A DNA stretch of 64,000 nt from Methylophilus medardicus (GTDB lineage: Bacteria > Pseudomonadota > Gammaproteobacteria > Burkholderiales > Methylophilaceae). Every line of letters begins with the position of its first letter. The stretch's first letter is position 1. Positions 9,808 through 18,208 of the stretch are shown in pieces. Location of the stretch: contig NZ_CP040948.1 of the NCBI RefSeq assembly GCF_006363955.1, forward strand, positions 1,054,001-1,118,000. The letters are read 5' to 3'. The notes under the pieces were generated by a model. The model made no database searches and was not told the origin of the DNA. It was given only the letters and a program-made list of their open reading frames with translations. A program made the translations under genes and the position numbers.

Positions 9808-10602
9808 ATGCAGCAGTATCATGATTTACTTAACCACTTGCTGGCGCATGGACATGTCAAAACGGATCGCACCGGCACCGGCACCACTTCTGTGTTCGGC
9901 TACCAGATGCGCTTTAATCTGGCTGAGGGTTTTCCGTTATTGACCACGAAAAAAGTGCATCTCAAATCGATTATTCATGAGTTGTTGTGGTTTTTACAAG
10001 GCAGCACCAATATTGCTTATCTCAAAGAGCATGGGGTAAAAATTTGGGATGAGTGGGCGGATGATCAAGGCAATCTCGGTCCGGTCTATGGCTACCAATG
10101 GCGCAACTGGCCCAAGCCTGATGGCACGCACATAGACCAGATTGCGCAGGTGATCCAGCAGATTAAACAGACCCCAGACTCACGGCGGCTGATTGTATCT
10201 GCTTGGAACGTGGCGGACGTTGAGCGCATGAAGTTGCCGCCTTGCCATGCCTTCTTTCAGTTTTATGTGGCGGACGGTAAGTTAAGTTGCCAGTTATATC
10301 AGCGTAGCGCAGATATTTTTCTAGGGGTGCCGTTCAATATAGCCTCTTATGCGCTGTTGACTATGATGGTGGCGCAAGTCTGCCATTTGCAACTTGGCGA
10401 TTTCGTGCACACCCTCGGTGATGCCCACATTTATAGCAATCATATGGATCAGGTGCGCGAGCAATTAACGCGCAGTCCGCGTGGGTTGCCCATCATGCGC
10501 ATTAATCCCGCGGTGGAGGATATTTTTGCGTTCAAGTTTGAAGATTTTACCCTTGAAAATTACGACCCTTACCCTGCGATCAAAGCGCCTGTGGCGGTGT
10601 AG
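9808..10602 (+). CDS. thyA: Thymidylate synthase
   Basis: A 264-residue ThyA, exactly the E. coli length, methylating dUMP to dTMP with methylene-tetrahydrofolate. The catalytic Cys lies in [12 protein letters not shown], and the dUMP-binding segment is [19 protein letters not shown]. The start at 9808 follows a strong GGGAGG site and gives MQQYHDLL; upstream in-frame starts lie inside thrC. It sits only 19 bases after thrC, so it is probably co-transcribed. No folA is visible directly downstream, unlike many relatives. Confidence 0.97.
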   Translation: MQQYHDLLNHLLAHGHVKTDRTGTGTTSVFGYQMRFNLAEGFPLLTTKKVHLKSIIHELLWFLQGSTNIAYLKEHGVKIWDEWADDQGNLGPVYGYQWRNWPKPDGTHIDQIAQVIQQIKQTPDSRRLIVSAWNVADVERMKLPPCHAFFQFYVADGKLSCQLYQRSADIFLGVPFNIASYALLTMMVAQVCHLQLGDFVHTLGDAHIYSNHMDQVREQLTRSPRGLPIMRINPAVEDIFAFKFEDFTLENYDPYPAIKAPVAV

Positions 10603-10780
10603 TCCAGTCGTATTGCACGGTGCATGAATGGTTGCTTTTAACCATTTTGTTAACAAGGTGTAATATTTTCAAAAGCTTAGCGGCTTTTTGATATCCTTTC
10701 CGCGTTGTGAATTCTCGAAACAATCGTCCCTAGCGCTTGTTTCGTGTTCTTCATTCATGACTTTAAACAAGGAGATCATT

Positions 10781-11308
10781 ATGCAAACGAAAGCGTCACT
10801 ATTAATAGCCGCACTGTGCGGCGTATTATCCGGTCAGGCATTCGCTGACCACGAAACCATCAAGCCAAAAGCCTATGACAGCCTAGGTAAGTGCGTAAAA
10901 GCAGCATTGTCCAAGCACGATGGCAAAATTGTTAAACTGGAAGCCAAATCCGAGCGTAAACAAGTAGTTTACGAGTTTGACGTGCAGACCAACGACGGTA
11001 AAGCCTGGGACATCGAGTGCAGCGCGAAAACTGGCAAAGTCACTGAGGTAGAAGAAGAAGTGACTGCGACGGACGAGCGCTTCAAAGCCTTAGCCAAAGT
11101 ATCAGAAGAAGAAGCGAAAGCGACTGCCTTGGCTGCACACCCAGGTAAAGTGGTTGAAGTTGAATACGAATTAGAACCTGACGGTAAAGCCTCTTACGAA
11201 TTCGACATCCTCGAAGCGGATAACGAAGAAGTTAAAGTCGAAGTGGATGCATCGACTGGCAAAATCGTAGAAACCAGCTATGAAATTTACCAAATCGGCC
11301 AAGAGTAA
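10781..11308 (+). CDS. Periplasmic PepSY-domain protein (two repeats)
   Basis: A 175-residue secreted protein. A Sec signal peptide ends at about residue 23 (GQAFA-DH). Two PepSY-like repeats follow. The first contains VVYEFDVQTNDGKAWDIE and ends in AKTGKVTEVEEEV; the second contains ASYEFDILEADNEEVKVE and ends in DASTGKIVETSYEI. PepSY domains are found in protease propeptides and in stand-alone periplasmic proteins, where an inhibitory or binding role is proposed. The sequence is strongly acidic. The start is set by an AAGGAG site eight bases before the ATG. It has its own terminator and appears monocistronic. Confidence 0.85.
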   Translation: MQTKASLLIAALCGVLSGQAFADHETIKPKAYDSLGKCVKAALSKHDGKIVKLEAKSERKQVVYEFDVQTNDGKAWDIECSAKTGKVTEVEEEVTATDERFKALAKVSEEEAKATALAAHPGKVVEVEYELEPDGKASYEFDILEADNEEVKVEVDASTGKIVETSYEIYQIGQE

Positions 11309-11336
11309 TTGATCACTCGGTAGGTTGCCAGTAAAT

Positions 11337-11366
11337 AAAAGGCACCGCGTTTGCGGTGCCTTTTTT
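11337..11366 (+). terminator. Rho-independent terminator after the PepSY gene
   Basis: A perfect 8-bp stem GGCACCGC/GCGGTGCC with a GTTT loop (11341-11360) is followed by six T residues. It lies 32 bases after the PepSY stop codon. Confidence 0.9.
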
Positions 11367-11384
11367 GCATGAGATCATTATGCA

Positions 11385-11460
11385 AGTGAGGGAGTGTCTA
11401 CCCCGATACCAGCGGATATGCAGTCTGCTGGTATCGGTCCTAGTGATAGCTCACTCCCAC
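11385..11460. ncRNA. Strong nested hairpin, possible structured RNA or palindromic repeat element
   Basis: In the 321-base gap between the PepSY gene and the MocR-like gene lies a nested inverted repeat. The inner stem is a perfect 11 bp (CCGATACCAGC at 11403-11413 with its complement at 11427-11437) and can extend to 14 pairs with a 7-base loop. The outer stem is GGGAGTG (11390-11396) with CACTCCC (11452-11458), plus a further 3-bp CTA/TAG pairing inside. No T tract follows, so it is not a simple terminator. It could be a small RNA, a REP-like palindrome or a protein-binding cruciform. No family is recognised. Confidence 0.5.
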
Positions 11461-11564
11461 TGACTAATGAGCATGAAGTGTGCCATGCGCATGAAAAAAA
11501 TTAACACAATGATTCAAAACATTATTTTTCATGTAAATAGGATTTTTTCCTGTATTTTTGGTGG

Positions 11565-11587
11565 TTAAAAACAGCCAGATTGGCTGT
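11565..11587 (-). terminator. Rho-independent terminator of the MocR-like gene
   Basis: On the minus strand the stem ACAGCCA/TGGCTGT with a three-base loop (11571-11587) is followed by a T tract (A residues at 11567-11570 on the plus strand). It lies about 45 bases past the stop of the leftward regulator gene. Confidence 0.75.
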
Positions 11588-11629
11588 GGGTTGGATGTGA
11601 TGAACCGCCCAATCGGGCTAAAAAGTCGT

Positions 11630-12721
11630 TCATGCGGGCTGTAAGAAACGATGAATGCTGGTCAGCAGTTTTTTGTATTCGCCGCGCTTGATCAATTCAC
11701 TTTGTGCCAGCATATTGAGCAAAGAAGATTGCTGTTGCTGTACATTCAACTCATGTTTAAACGTGTTTGAAAAGCCTAGATTACTGGCCAGATAGCACAC
11801 ATTAAACATGTCGCAACACTCCCCATACAGACTGCCTAGCAAGATGCTTTGGGCGTGTCTACTGGCGAGTGGCTGGCTGGGCTGCACAAAGGGTAGGTGC
11901 GTGCGCTGATCTTCAATCAGTAATAGGTGATAATCTGCCAGTTTTTGTGCCACGAGTGTCTGCATAGACGCCATTGTTTGTGGCTCAAACAAGCAAGCGG
12001 TGTCACACCATAAGGCCGAGACTGGATAATTGATGCAGTATTTTTCCACTTGCTCGATAAACTCGTGCGCATTCCCTGCTGCAATGGCGGGCAATCGCAA
12101 TACCTTGACGCCTTGTCTCAGGAGCTGTTTTTCGAGCGTCAAGCTCGTGGTATGGGCCAATAGCAGGTAGCCGTCGTTCAAATTCAGCGAGTGTATTAAT
12201 GCGCTTTGTAAAGCTTGCCAGGTGCCGCAGCTAATGTGTTCGGGGGAGACCAGATAGCGCCTTTCGTGCGCCAATAAGTTGGCCAACATGTGCTTGAGAT
12301 TAAATAGTCCGGTGACATCGTAGTCTTGCGGGCGCAGTTTGTGCATGTGCAAAGCCACCCTGCGGATATGGTGTGCGCAGGTTTTCTGGATTAACTGATC
12401 AATGCTCGCTGCCGTGGTGTCTTGTTCGGGCTGGCTAGGGGTGGCGGCGGGTATTTCAGCGCGTGGCGATTCTGCCACAAAGGTGCCGCGTTTGGGCTGG
12501 GTGACTATAAGGCCTTGTGCAGACAGTTCTTCATAGACGCGAGAAACCGTTTTTCGGTTGATGCTCAGTCGTTGTGCGATTTCACGGGAGCTAGGGAGTG
12601 GGCTACCGCCCAACCAGGTGCCCCCTTCAATCATGGCACGAAAATGCGCGATGAGTTGATGGTGTATTGAATGCGGCGATGCTTTGTCCAATACGAGGGA
12701 GTAATGCCAGGGTCTTAGCAC
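11630..12721 (-). CDS. MocR-like GntR-family regulator with degenerate aminotransferase domain
   Basis: A 363-residue protein with an N-terminal GntR winged helix (residues about 15-85: PLPSSREIAQRLSINRKTVSRVYEEL, quoted in part, then GLIVTQPKRGTFVAE). It is fused to a fold-type-I aminotransferase-like domain, the MocR/PdxR arrangement. Family members are usually 450-500 residues, so this domain is shortened. The motif LLLIEDQRTHLPF matches the MocR IEDDYDSEFRY region and keeps the Asp. The place of the Schiff-base lysine (usual GTFSKT) reads GSLYGE at 296-301, so the lysine is missing and covalent PLP binding is unlikely. The gene is divergent from xoxF across a 363-base gap, making xoxF or itself a plausible target; this is inference. 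Confidence 0.8.
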   Translation of the reverse strand: MLRPWHYSLVLDKASPHSIHHQLIAHFRAMIEGGTWLGGSPLPSSREIAQRLSINRKTVSRVYEELSAQGLIVTQPKRGTFVAESPRAEIPAATPSQPEQDTTAASIDQLIQKTCAHHIRRVALHMHKLRPQDYDVTGLFNLKHMLANLLAHERRYLVSPEHISCGTWQALQSALIHSLNLNDGYLLLAHTTSLTLEKQLLRQGVKVLRLPAIAAGNAHEFIEQVEKYCINYPVSALWCDTACLFEPQTMASMQTLVAQKLADYHLLLIEDQRTHLPFVQPSQPLASRHAQSILLGSLYGECCDMFNVCYLASNLGFSNTFKHELNVQQQQSSLLNMLAQSELIKRGEYKKLLTSIHRFLQPA

Positions 12722-13084
12722 AGTCAGTGTTTACCTTCATAATCAAGTAAAAAAGTGTCACCGCCATGGCGGAACACACGATTACCTGAAGGGCACACTA
12801 GGACATGGCCTTCGATGGTCAAATGATACAAAAAAAAAGCAGTTTTATAAAGTTTTGAGAAAAATTCCTGATCTGGCCCATGAATAAAACCCAAAACTGG
12901 CTGGCTGTTTCGGGGGGCTATTTATATTACAGTTACAAGCGCTTAATAAAGTGACATTCTTCCTTGATAGGAAAATGACCGCTCTGGAAATCCTAGTGCC
13001 AGTGGCAAACTTAAGCACAGCGCAATTTTTTAAATTGCAATTTGTGATAGATCCTTTTGGGATTTTTCTTCCGGAGATATAACG
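12722..13084. promoter_or_regulatory. Divergent control region between the MocR-like gene and xoxF
   Basis: This 363-base gap has no gene. Two palindromes stand out. CCGCCATGGCGG at 12761-12772 is a perfect 12-mer flanked by GTGT/ACAC arms, about 40 bases from the regulator's start. GCAATTT/AAATTGC with a three-base spacer lies at 13022-13038, 47 bases before xoxF. Either could be an operator. The xoxF ribosome site CGGAGA lies at about 13072-13077. No confident -35/-10 pair was found for either gene. Confidence 0.5.
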
Positions 13085-14956
13085 ATGATGAAAATTAAAA
13101 CTGCTTTTGGTATTGCAGCCAGCGTAGCGCTTGCCTTACCAGCCATGGCCTATGCGGCTGCGGATCAAGAAAATGCAATGAAAGATGCAAACAACTGGGC
13201 GCATCCACGCGGCCAGCATAACAACCAAGCTTACAGCGCCTTGGCACAAGTGAACAAAGGCAATGTGAAAAATCTGAAAATGGCGTGGACATTTGCGACC
13301 GGTGTAAACCGTGGTCACGAAGGCTCGCCAGTGGTGGTCGGCAACATGATGTACATCGTGACCGCTTTCCCAAATAACGTGTATGCCTTGGATTTGAACG
13401 ATAACCAGAAAATTGTTTGGTCTTATTTTCCAAAACAAGATCCTAGCGTACAAGCGGTATTGTGCTGTGATAACGTCACGCGTGGCTTGGGTTATGGCGA
13501 TGGCCGTATTTACCTGCAACAAAACGATGGTTTATTAGTGGCTTTGGACGCCAAAGACGGTAAAAAAGTCTGGGAAGTCAAAAACACGGATCCAAAAGTG
13601 GGTGCCACCAATACTAACGCGCCACATGTAATCAAAGACAAAGTACTGACAGGTTGCTCAGGGGCTGAATTCGGCGTGCGTTGCTTTATCGCTGCTTACA
13701 ACCTGAAAGATGGCTCACTGGCATGGAAAGCGTATTCTACAGGCCCTGATGCTGAGACATTGCACGACGCCAATACCAACAAAGACAATCCACTGTATAA
13801 CGCGCTGTCTGTGTATTCAGACGTGAATGGTGGTAACAAAGAAGGCGGTTCTTTCAAACGCCTGACAGCCGAACAAATCAAAGGCGGCGAAAAAGAATTG
13901 GGTACCCGCACTTGGTTAAAACCACAAGCGGTTAAAGATGGCTGGCAACATGGTGGTGGCTCTGTTTGGGGCTGGTGGCCATATGATGCCCGTACCAATC
14001 TGGTGTACTACGGTGCTGGTAACCCTTCGGTTTGGAACCCAGATGTTCGCCCAGGCGATAACAAATGGTCGATGACTGTGACTGCACGTGATTTGGATAC
14101 TGGTGTTGCTAAATGGGCAATGCAGATGACACCACACGACGAGTGGGATTACGATGGTGTAAACGAAGTGATTCTGTTCGACAAAGGCGGTAAAACCTAT
14201 GCGTGGCACCATGACCGTAACGGCTTCGCTTACACATGGAACGCCAGCACCGGCTCATTGATTGCCGCTGAAAAAGTGCACCCATTTGTCAACTGGGCTA
14301 ACAACGTTGATTTGAAAACAGGTGTGCCAGATAAATTAGCCGCAGCTTCTACGCACCAAGACTACAACGCCAAAGGCATTTGTCCAGCAGCGTTAGGCAC
14401 TAAAGACCAACAGCCAGCAGCTTACTCACCAAAAACTGGCTTGATGTACTCACCACTGAACCACGTATGTATGACTTACGAGCCAGTAGAGTCTAAATAT
14501 GTGGCTGGTCAACCATGGGTAGGTGCAACCCTCACCATGTTTGCCGGTCCAGATGGCGTGATGGGTGGCTTTGCTGCCTATGACCCAATGACCAACAAAA
14601 AAGTCTGGTACAACAAAGAGAAGTTTTCTGCTTGGAGTGGTGCGTTGACTACGGCCTCTGATCTGGTGTTTTACGGCACGCTGGATCGTTGGTTCAAAGC
14701 GGTAGACGCCAAGTCTGGTAAAGAGTTGTGGAAGTTCCAAGTGGGCTCTGGTGCTATTGGTAACGCGTTTACCTACGGTAACAAAGGCAAGCAATACATT
14801 GGTATCTTGTCAGGTATCGGTGGTTGGGCCGGTGTAGCGATGAACCTCGGCATGACCAGTGACACCGATGCGCTGGGTGCAGCGGGTGGTTACAAAGAGC
14901 TGACCAAGTATAATGCGGCGCCTGGTGGCGGTGCATTAAACGTGTTCGCGTTGTAA
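13085..14956 (+). CDS. xoxF: PQQ-dependent methanol dehydrogenase XoxF (lanthanide type)
   Basis: A 623-residue periplasmic quinoprotein that oxidises methanol (and possibly formaldehyde) and passes electrons to a cytochrome c. A Sec signal ends at about residue 25. The adjacent-cysteine disulfide CC is at 127-128 (AVLCCDNVTRG). Metal and PQQ residues are visible: Glu195 in GAEFGVR, Asn313 in GAGNPSVWN, and the catalytic Asp355 in PHDEWDYDGVN. Asp357, two residues after the catalytic Asp, is the extra ligand that marks lanthanide-dependent XoxF rather than calcium MxaF. W-docking propeller repeats run throughout. Overall it fits the XoxF group common in Methylophilaceae. No xoxG or xoxJ follows; a terminator comes at once. 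The divergent MocR-like gene may be its regulator. Confidence 0.96.
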   Translation: MMKIKTAFGIAASVALALPAMAYAAADQENAMKDANNWAHPRGQHNNQAYSALAQVNKGNVKNLKMAWTFATGVNRGHEGSPVVVGNMMYIVTAFPNNVYALDLNDNQKIVWSYFPKQDPSVQAVLCCDNVTRGLGYGDGRIYLQQNDGLLVALDAKDGKKVWEVKNTDPKVGATNTNAPHVIKDKVLTGCSGAEFGVRCFIAAYNLKDGSLAWKAYSTGPDAETLHDANTNKDNPLYNALSVYSDVNGGNKEGGSFKRLTAEQIKGGEKELGTRTWLKPQAVKDGWQHGGGSVWGWWPYDARTNLVYYGAGNPSVWNPDVRPGDNKWSMTVTARDLDTGVAKWAMQMTPHDEWDYDGVNEVILFDKGGKTYAWHHDRNGFAYTWNASTGSLIAAEKVHPFVNWANNVDLKTGVPDKLAAASTHQDYNAKGICPAALGTKDQQPAAYSPKTGLMYSPLNHVCMTYEPVESKYVAGQPWVGATLTMFAGPDGVMGGFAAYDPMTNKKVWYNKEKFSAWSGALTTASDLVFYGTLDRWFKAVDAKSGKELWKFQVGSGAIGNAFTYGNKGKQYIGILSGIGGWAGVAMNLGMTSDTDALGAAGGYKELTKYNAAPGGGALNVFAL

Positions 14957-14995
14957 TATTGTTAGCACCTCACACGTCTACGTACGTGTAAACAA

Positions 14996-15025
14996 AAACA
15001 CCCTGCTTCGGCAGGGTGTTTTTTT
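14996..15025. terminator. Bidirectional terminator between xoxF and rsgA
   Basis: Stem ACACCCTGC/GCAGGGTGT (14998-15019) with a TTCG tetraloop, preceded by an A tract and followed by seven T residues. It serves xoxF on the plus strand and probably rsgA on the minus strand. Confidence 0.93.
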
Positions 15026-15059
15026 GTCTGAGGCGCACACAAGCAATAGAAAACGGGCG

Positions 15060-15935
15060 TTAGTGATAGATTTGTACGGTGTTTTCAGCACGGATTTGTT
15101 GAAAAATTTGTAGGCGCTCTGGTGCAATCGTGCCTGTTGCCAACCCCTGCAAAATGACGCACTCCGGCTCATGCGTGTGCGTGCAATTGTTAAATTTGCA
15201 GTGACCAATCAAAGGCCTAAACTCGACAAAGGCATATTCGAGGTCGGCCTCATTGATGTGATACAAACCAAATTCTTGCAGCCCTGGTGAGTCAATAATC
15301 GCGCTTTGACTATCCAGATGGTACAAGTGGGTGGCGGTGGTGGTGTGTTTGCCGCTATCTAAGGTGGCGCTGATTTCTTGGGTTTTACTGCGGGCTTCTG
15401 GTAGCAGACTATTGATGATGGTGGATTTGCCCATACCGGACTGTCCGACCAGCACGCTCGTGTGTCCTGTCAACAAGGGTTTAAGGCTTTCAACTGAGTC
15501 TTTGGCGTTGAGTTGTATGGTCAGATAGCCGAGTGCTGCATACTGATGCAGCTTTTGCATGGCTTGCGGATTAGGTAAGTCACATTTGTTTAGAATAATC
15601 ACCGCACGAATGCCAGCTGCTTCGGCGGCAACCAAACAGCGATTCAGCAAATCTTCATAAAAGCTAGGTTGCGTCGCTAACACAATTAGTATTTGTGTGA
15701 CATTGGCCGCGAGAATTTTGCTTTTGAAGGCATTGCTGCGGTAGAGCAGGGTTTGACGAGGTGCCGTTTTCTCTATGACACCCTCATGATTGGCGGTGAG
15801 CGTGACGCTGACGCGATCACCCGCGGCATTATCCACCTTTTTACCGCGCGTGACGCAACTGAGTACGCGGCCGTCCAGCAATTCAACGTTATAGCGCTTG
15901 CCGTAGGCAGCGACAATGAGACCTTCAAGTGGCAT
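15060..15935 (-). CDS. rsgA: Small ribosomal subunit biogenesis GTPase RsgA
   Basis: A 291-residue circularly permuted GTPase acting late in 30S subunit maturation. An OB-fold N-terminus precedes the G4 motif NKCDLP, which comes before G1 GQSGMGKSTIINSL and G3 DSPGLQEFGL, the order typical of the permuted family. The C-terminal zinc site CKFNNCTHTHEPEC is present. The start at 15935 gives MPLEGLIVAAYG and overlaps the end of the cytochrome gene region with no gap; an upstream in-frame ATG at 15995 lies inside that gene. Last gene of the M48-cytochrome-rsgA run. Confidence 0.95.
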   Translation of the reverse strand: MPLEGLIVAAYGKRYNVELLDGRVLSCVTRGKKVDNAAGDRVSVTLTANHEGVIEKTAPRQTLLYRSNAFKSKILAANVTQILIVLATQPSFYEDLLNRCLVAAEAAGIRAVIILNKCDLPNPQAMQKLHQYAALGYLTIQLNAKDSVESLKPLLTGHTSVLVGQSGMGKSTIINSLLPEARSKTQEISATLDSGKHTTTATHLYHLDSQSAIIDSPGLQEFGLYHINEADLEYAFVEFRPLIGHCKFNNCTHTHEPECVILQGLATGTIAPERLQIFQQIRAENTVQIYH

Positions 15936-15936
15936 G

Positions 15937-16236
15937 CTAGAAATGGTAATAGGTATGATTAAGGTACTGTACCACTTGCTGCTCTTCATCATCAAACCAT
16001 TTTAGGTTGAGCATGGTGTTACAGCTGGTGACTTGTGCTTTAAGACCGCTCAAGGAGCGCACTTTGCGGTAATCGCGGGTATAGATGCCACTGCCATCAC
16101 CGCCGTAACTGCTGGCATGACAATGAATGCAATTAGACTCGAGTAGTTTTTTGCCTGCTTGCAAGGCTTGATCTGCGGCATTGGCTTGCAGGCCTGCAAC
16201 CGCAAATACCACACTGATCAAGCCACTGAGTTTCAT
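15937..16236 (-). CDS. Small periplasmic c-type cytochrome
   Basis: A 99-residue protein with a Sec signal peptide (cleavage near residue 20, after QANA) and one haem c site, CIHCH at 36-40. The second axial ligand may be Met75 in CNTMLNLKWF. The C-terminal WFDDEEQQVVQYLN segment is common in small class I cytochromes. It is squeezed between the M48 protease gene (4-base overlap) and rsgA (abutting), so it is translated from the same message. The redox partner is unknown. It lies about 1 kb from the 3' end of xoxF, but convergent with it and shorter than known XoxG cytochromes, so a role as the XoxF acceptor is only a possibility. Confidence 0.88.
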   Translation of the reverse strand: MKLSGLISVVFAVAGLQANAADQALQAGKKLLESNCIHCHASSYGGDGSGIYTRDYRKVRSLSGLKAQVTSCNTMLNLKWFDDEEQQVVQYLNHTYYHF

Positions 16237-17492
16237 GCGTAAGTTTCTAACTTGGCAATGCGTAAGCTAGCGGGTGGATGCGAGTCATAAAACGCGGAAT
16301 GCAGCGGATCAGGCGTAAGTGTCGACGCATTATCGCGATACAACTTGACTAAAGCATCAATTAAAAATGCTGGTCTGGATTGCTGTGCTGCATAGTGGTC
16401 TGCTTCGAACTCATTGGTACGTGAGTACGCAGCCAATACTGGGCGCAAAATAAACATAAACACAGGTGAAACCAGCACAAACAGCAGTAAAGCCATGTGG
16501 TTGCTGGCCTGTGCGACCCCTAACCCCGTGAAAAACCACTCTTGTTTGATTAAGTAGCCGAGTAACGCCAAACCAACCAAGCTCAGACCAAACATCATGG
16601 CAATCCGTTTGATCACATGTTGATGTTTGAAGTGGCCAAGCTCATGTGCCAAAACGGCCTCAATTTCGTCTGCATTCAATTTTTCGAGCAAGGTATCAAA
16701 AAATACCACACGTTTATTTTTGCCAAAGCCCGTGAAATAAGCATTCCCATGGCCTGAGCGGGTAGAGCCATCCATGACAAACAAACCTTGACTGGCAAAG
16801 CCGCATTTTTGCATCAGCGCTTCAATGCGGGCTTTAAGTGTTTGATCTTGCATCGGCGTGAATTTGTTAAATAAAGGGGCAATCCATACGGGATAAACCG
16901 CCAGCATAAACAGGTTAAATGCACTCCAAATCAACCACAAATAAAGCCACCAAGCTTCCCCAGCGCTTTGCATCAACCACAATGCCGCGAACAGAATCGG
17001 GCCGCCCAGCAATACACCGACCACGCTGTGTTTGATCATGTCACTAAAAAACATGGCAGGCGACATTTTGTTGAAACCAAACTCTTCGTCTACTTTGAAT
17101 GTCTGGATGTAGTCGAAGGGCAGGGTAGCCAAGCCTGAGATCAACATGGCAGAACAAATGACCAACGCACCGCGAATAATTTCATGCGCTGGCAACCATT
17201 GCTGCCAGACTTGGTCTAGGGTCTGTAAGATGCCGCCAAGGGTGAGTGCCAGCAACACCAACGACTCAATGATGGTTTCGTTTAAGCGTAGTTTCACTTT
17301 AGCGCTTGTGTAGTCTGCGGCACGCTGATGGGCCTCAAGGCTGATGGTTTGCTGGAAAGCTACAGGCACTTGTTGGCGATGTTGTTGTATGTGCCGTATG
17401 TGCCGCAGCCCCAGCCAGACGCGGACAGCGAGACTAACGACAATGACAGCGACAAAAATTTGAGTAAAGATGGCGGACATAAGCATGAGCAT
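16233..17492 (-). CDS. M48-family membrane metallopeptidase (Ste24/CAAX-protease type)
   Basis: A 419-residue integral membrane protease. The zinc site is HELGH in AVLAHELGHFKHQH, and the third ligand Glu lies in RTNEFEADHYAA. Several membrane helices occur on both sides, and the N-terminal Peptidase_M48_N region (DYTSAKVKLRL, then FGFNKMSPAMFFSDMIKH) matches the Ste24-like subgroup seen in proteobacteria. It probably takes part in membrane protein quality control. Three in-frame ATGs lie at the start (17492, 17486 and 17480) with no clear ribosome site. It is divergent from orn and overlaps the cytochrome gene by four bases. Confidence 0.92.
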   Translation of the reverse strand: MLMLMSAIFTQIFVAVIVVSLAVRVWLGLRHIRHIQQHRQQVPVAFQQTISLEAHQRAADYTSAKVKLRLNETIIESLVLLALTLGGILQTLDQVWQQWLPAHEIIRGALVICSAMLISGLATLPFDYIQTFKVDEEFGFNKMSPAMFFSDMIKHSVVGVLLGGPILFAALWLMQSAGEAWWLYLWLIWSAFNLFMLAVYPVWIAPLFNKFTPMQDQTLKARIEALMQKCGFASQGLFVMDGSTRSGHGNAYFTGFGKNKRVVFFDTLLEKLNADEIEAVLAHELGHFKHQHVIKRIAMMFGLSLVGLALLGYLIKQEWFFTGLGVAQASNHMALLLFVLVSPVFMFILRPVLAAYSRTNEFEADHYAAQQSRPAFLIDALVKLYRDNASTLTPDPLHSAFYDSHPPASLRIAKLETYA

Positions 17493-17598
17493 TTACGAAT
17501 AAGATCAGAGTGTTATTTTGATGGATTTATATCCACCTTGTTCACTGAACTGAATATAATGTTCCATTTTAATGGAAATCATGACGAGAGGCACACAA

Positions 17599-18165
17599 TT
17601 GGCAACTAATCAGGACAATTTAATCTGGCTGGATATGGAGATGAGTGGTTTGTTACCGGATACAGACCGCATACTCGAGCTAGCGGCTGTCGTTACCGAT
17701 GCGCAATTGAACGTGATTGCGGAATCGCCGGTATTGGTTGTGCATCAGTCGGATGCCGTGTTGGATGGCATGGATGCGTGGAATAAAGGCACGCATGGTC
17801 GTAGTGGTTTAATTGACAAAGTCAAAGCCTCAACGCTGAATGAAGAGGCCGCGACCGATGCTATGCTGGCGTTTTTGCAAGCGCATGTGCCTGCTGGTAA
17901 GTCACCCATGTGTGGCAACTCTATCTGTCAGGACAGACGTTTTATGGCGCGTTATATGCCGCGTCTGGAGCAGTTTTTTCATTACCGTAACTTGGATGTC
18001 AGTGTATTTAAAGAGTTGTCACGTCGCTGGCGGCCAGATATCTATGCAGGCTTTAAGAAAGCCAGCCGTCATGAAGCCTTAGCAGATATTTATGAGTCGA
18101 TTGACGAGTTGAAATACTATCGAGAACACTTTTTGAACTTGACGCCACCTACTCAGTCCGAATAG
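17599..18165 (+). CDS. orn: Oligoribonuclease
   Basis: A 188-residue DEDDh exonuclease that degrades RNA dinucleotides, including pGpG. The first motif is WLDMEMSGL, followed by [12 protein letters not shown]; later motifs are NSICQDRRF and the HEAL-type SRHEALADI, with DDIxESIxELxxYR near the end ([14 protein letters not shown]). The start is taken at TTG 17599 because GAGAGG lies 7 bases before it and it gives the canonical [10 protein letters not shown]-terminus. ATG codons at 17572 and 17581 would add nine or six residues not typical of the family. Confidence 0.94.
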   Translation: MATNQDNLIWLDMEMSGLLPDTDRILELAAVVTDAQLNVIAESPVLVVHQSDAVLDGMDAWNKGTHGRSGLIDKVKASTLNEEAATDAMLAFLQAHVPAGKSPMCGNSICQDRRFMARYMPRLEQFFHYRNLDVSVFKELSRRWRPDIYAGFKKASRHEALADIYESIDELKYYREHFLNLTPPTQSE

Positions 18166-18186
18166 TGCGTTTTAAAAAGTAAAAAA

Positions 18187-18208
18187 AAGACGCCTAATAT
18201 GGCGTCTT
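18187..18208 (-). terminator. Terminator of glgA (minus strand)
   Basis: Stem AAGACGCC/GGCGTCTT with a six-base loop. On the minus strand it is followed by eight or more T residues (A run at 18181-18188 plus upstream As), about 100 bases past the glgA stop. It may also serve orn weakly on the plus strand. Confidence 0.8.

Noticed and set aside
12840-13084. Sigma-70 promoter for xoxF
   Set aside because: Several AT-rich hexamers are present but no pair has acceptable spacing and match.
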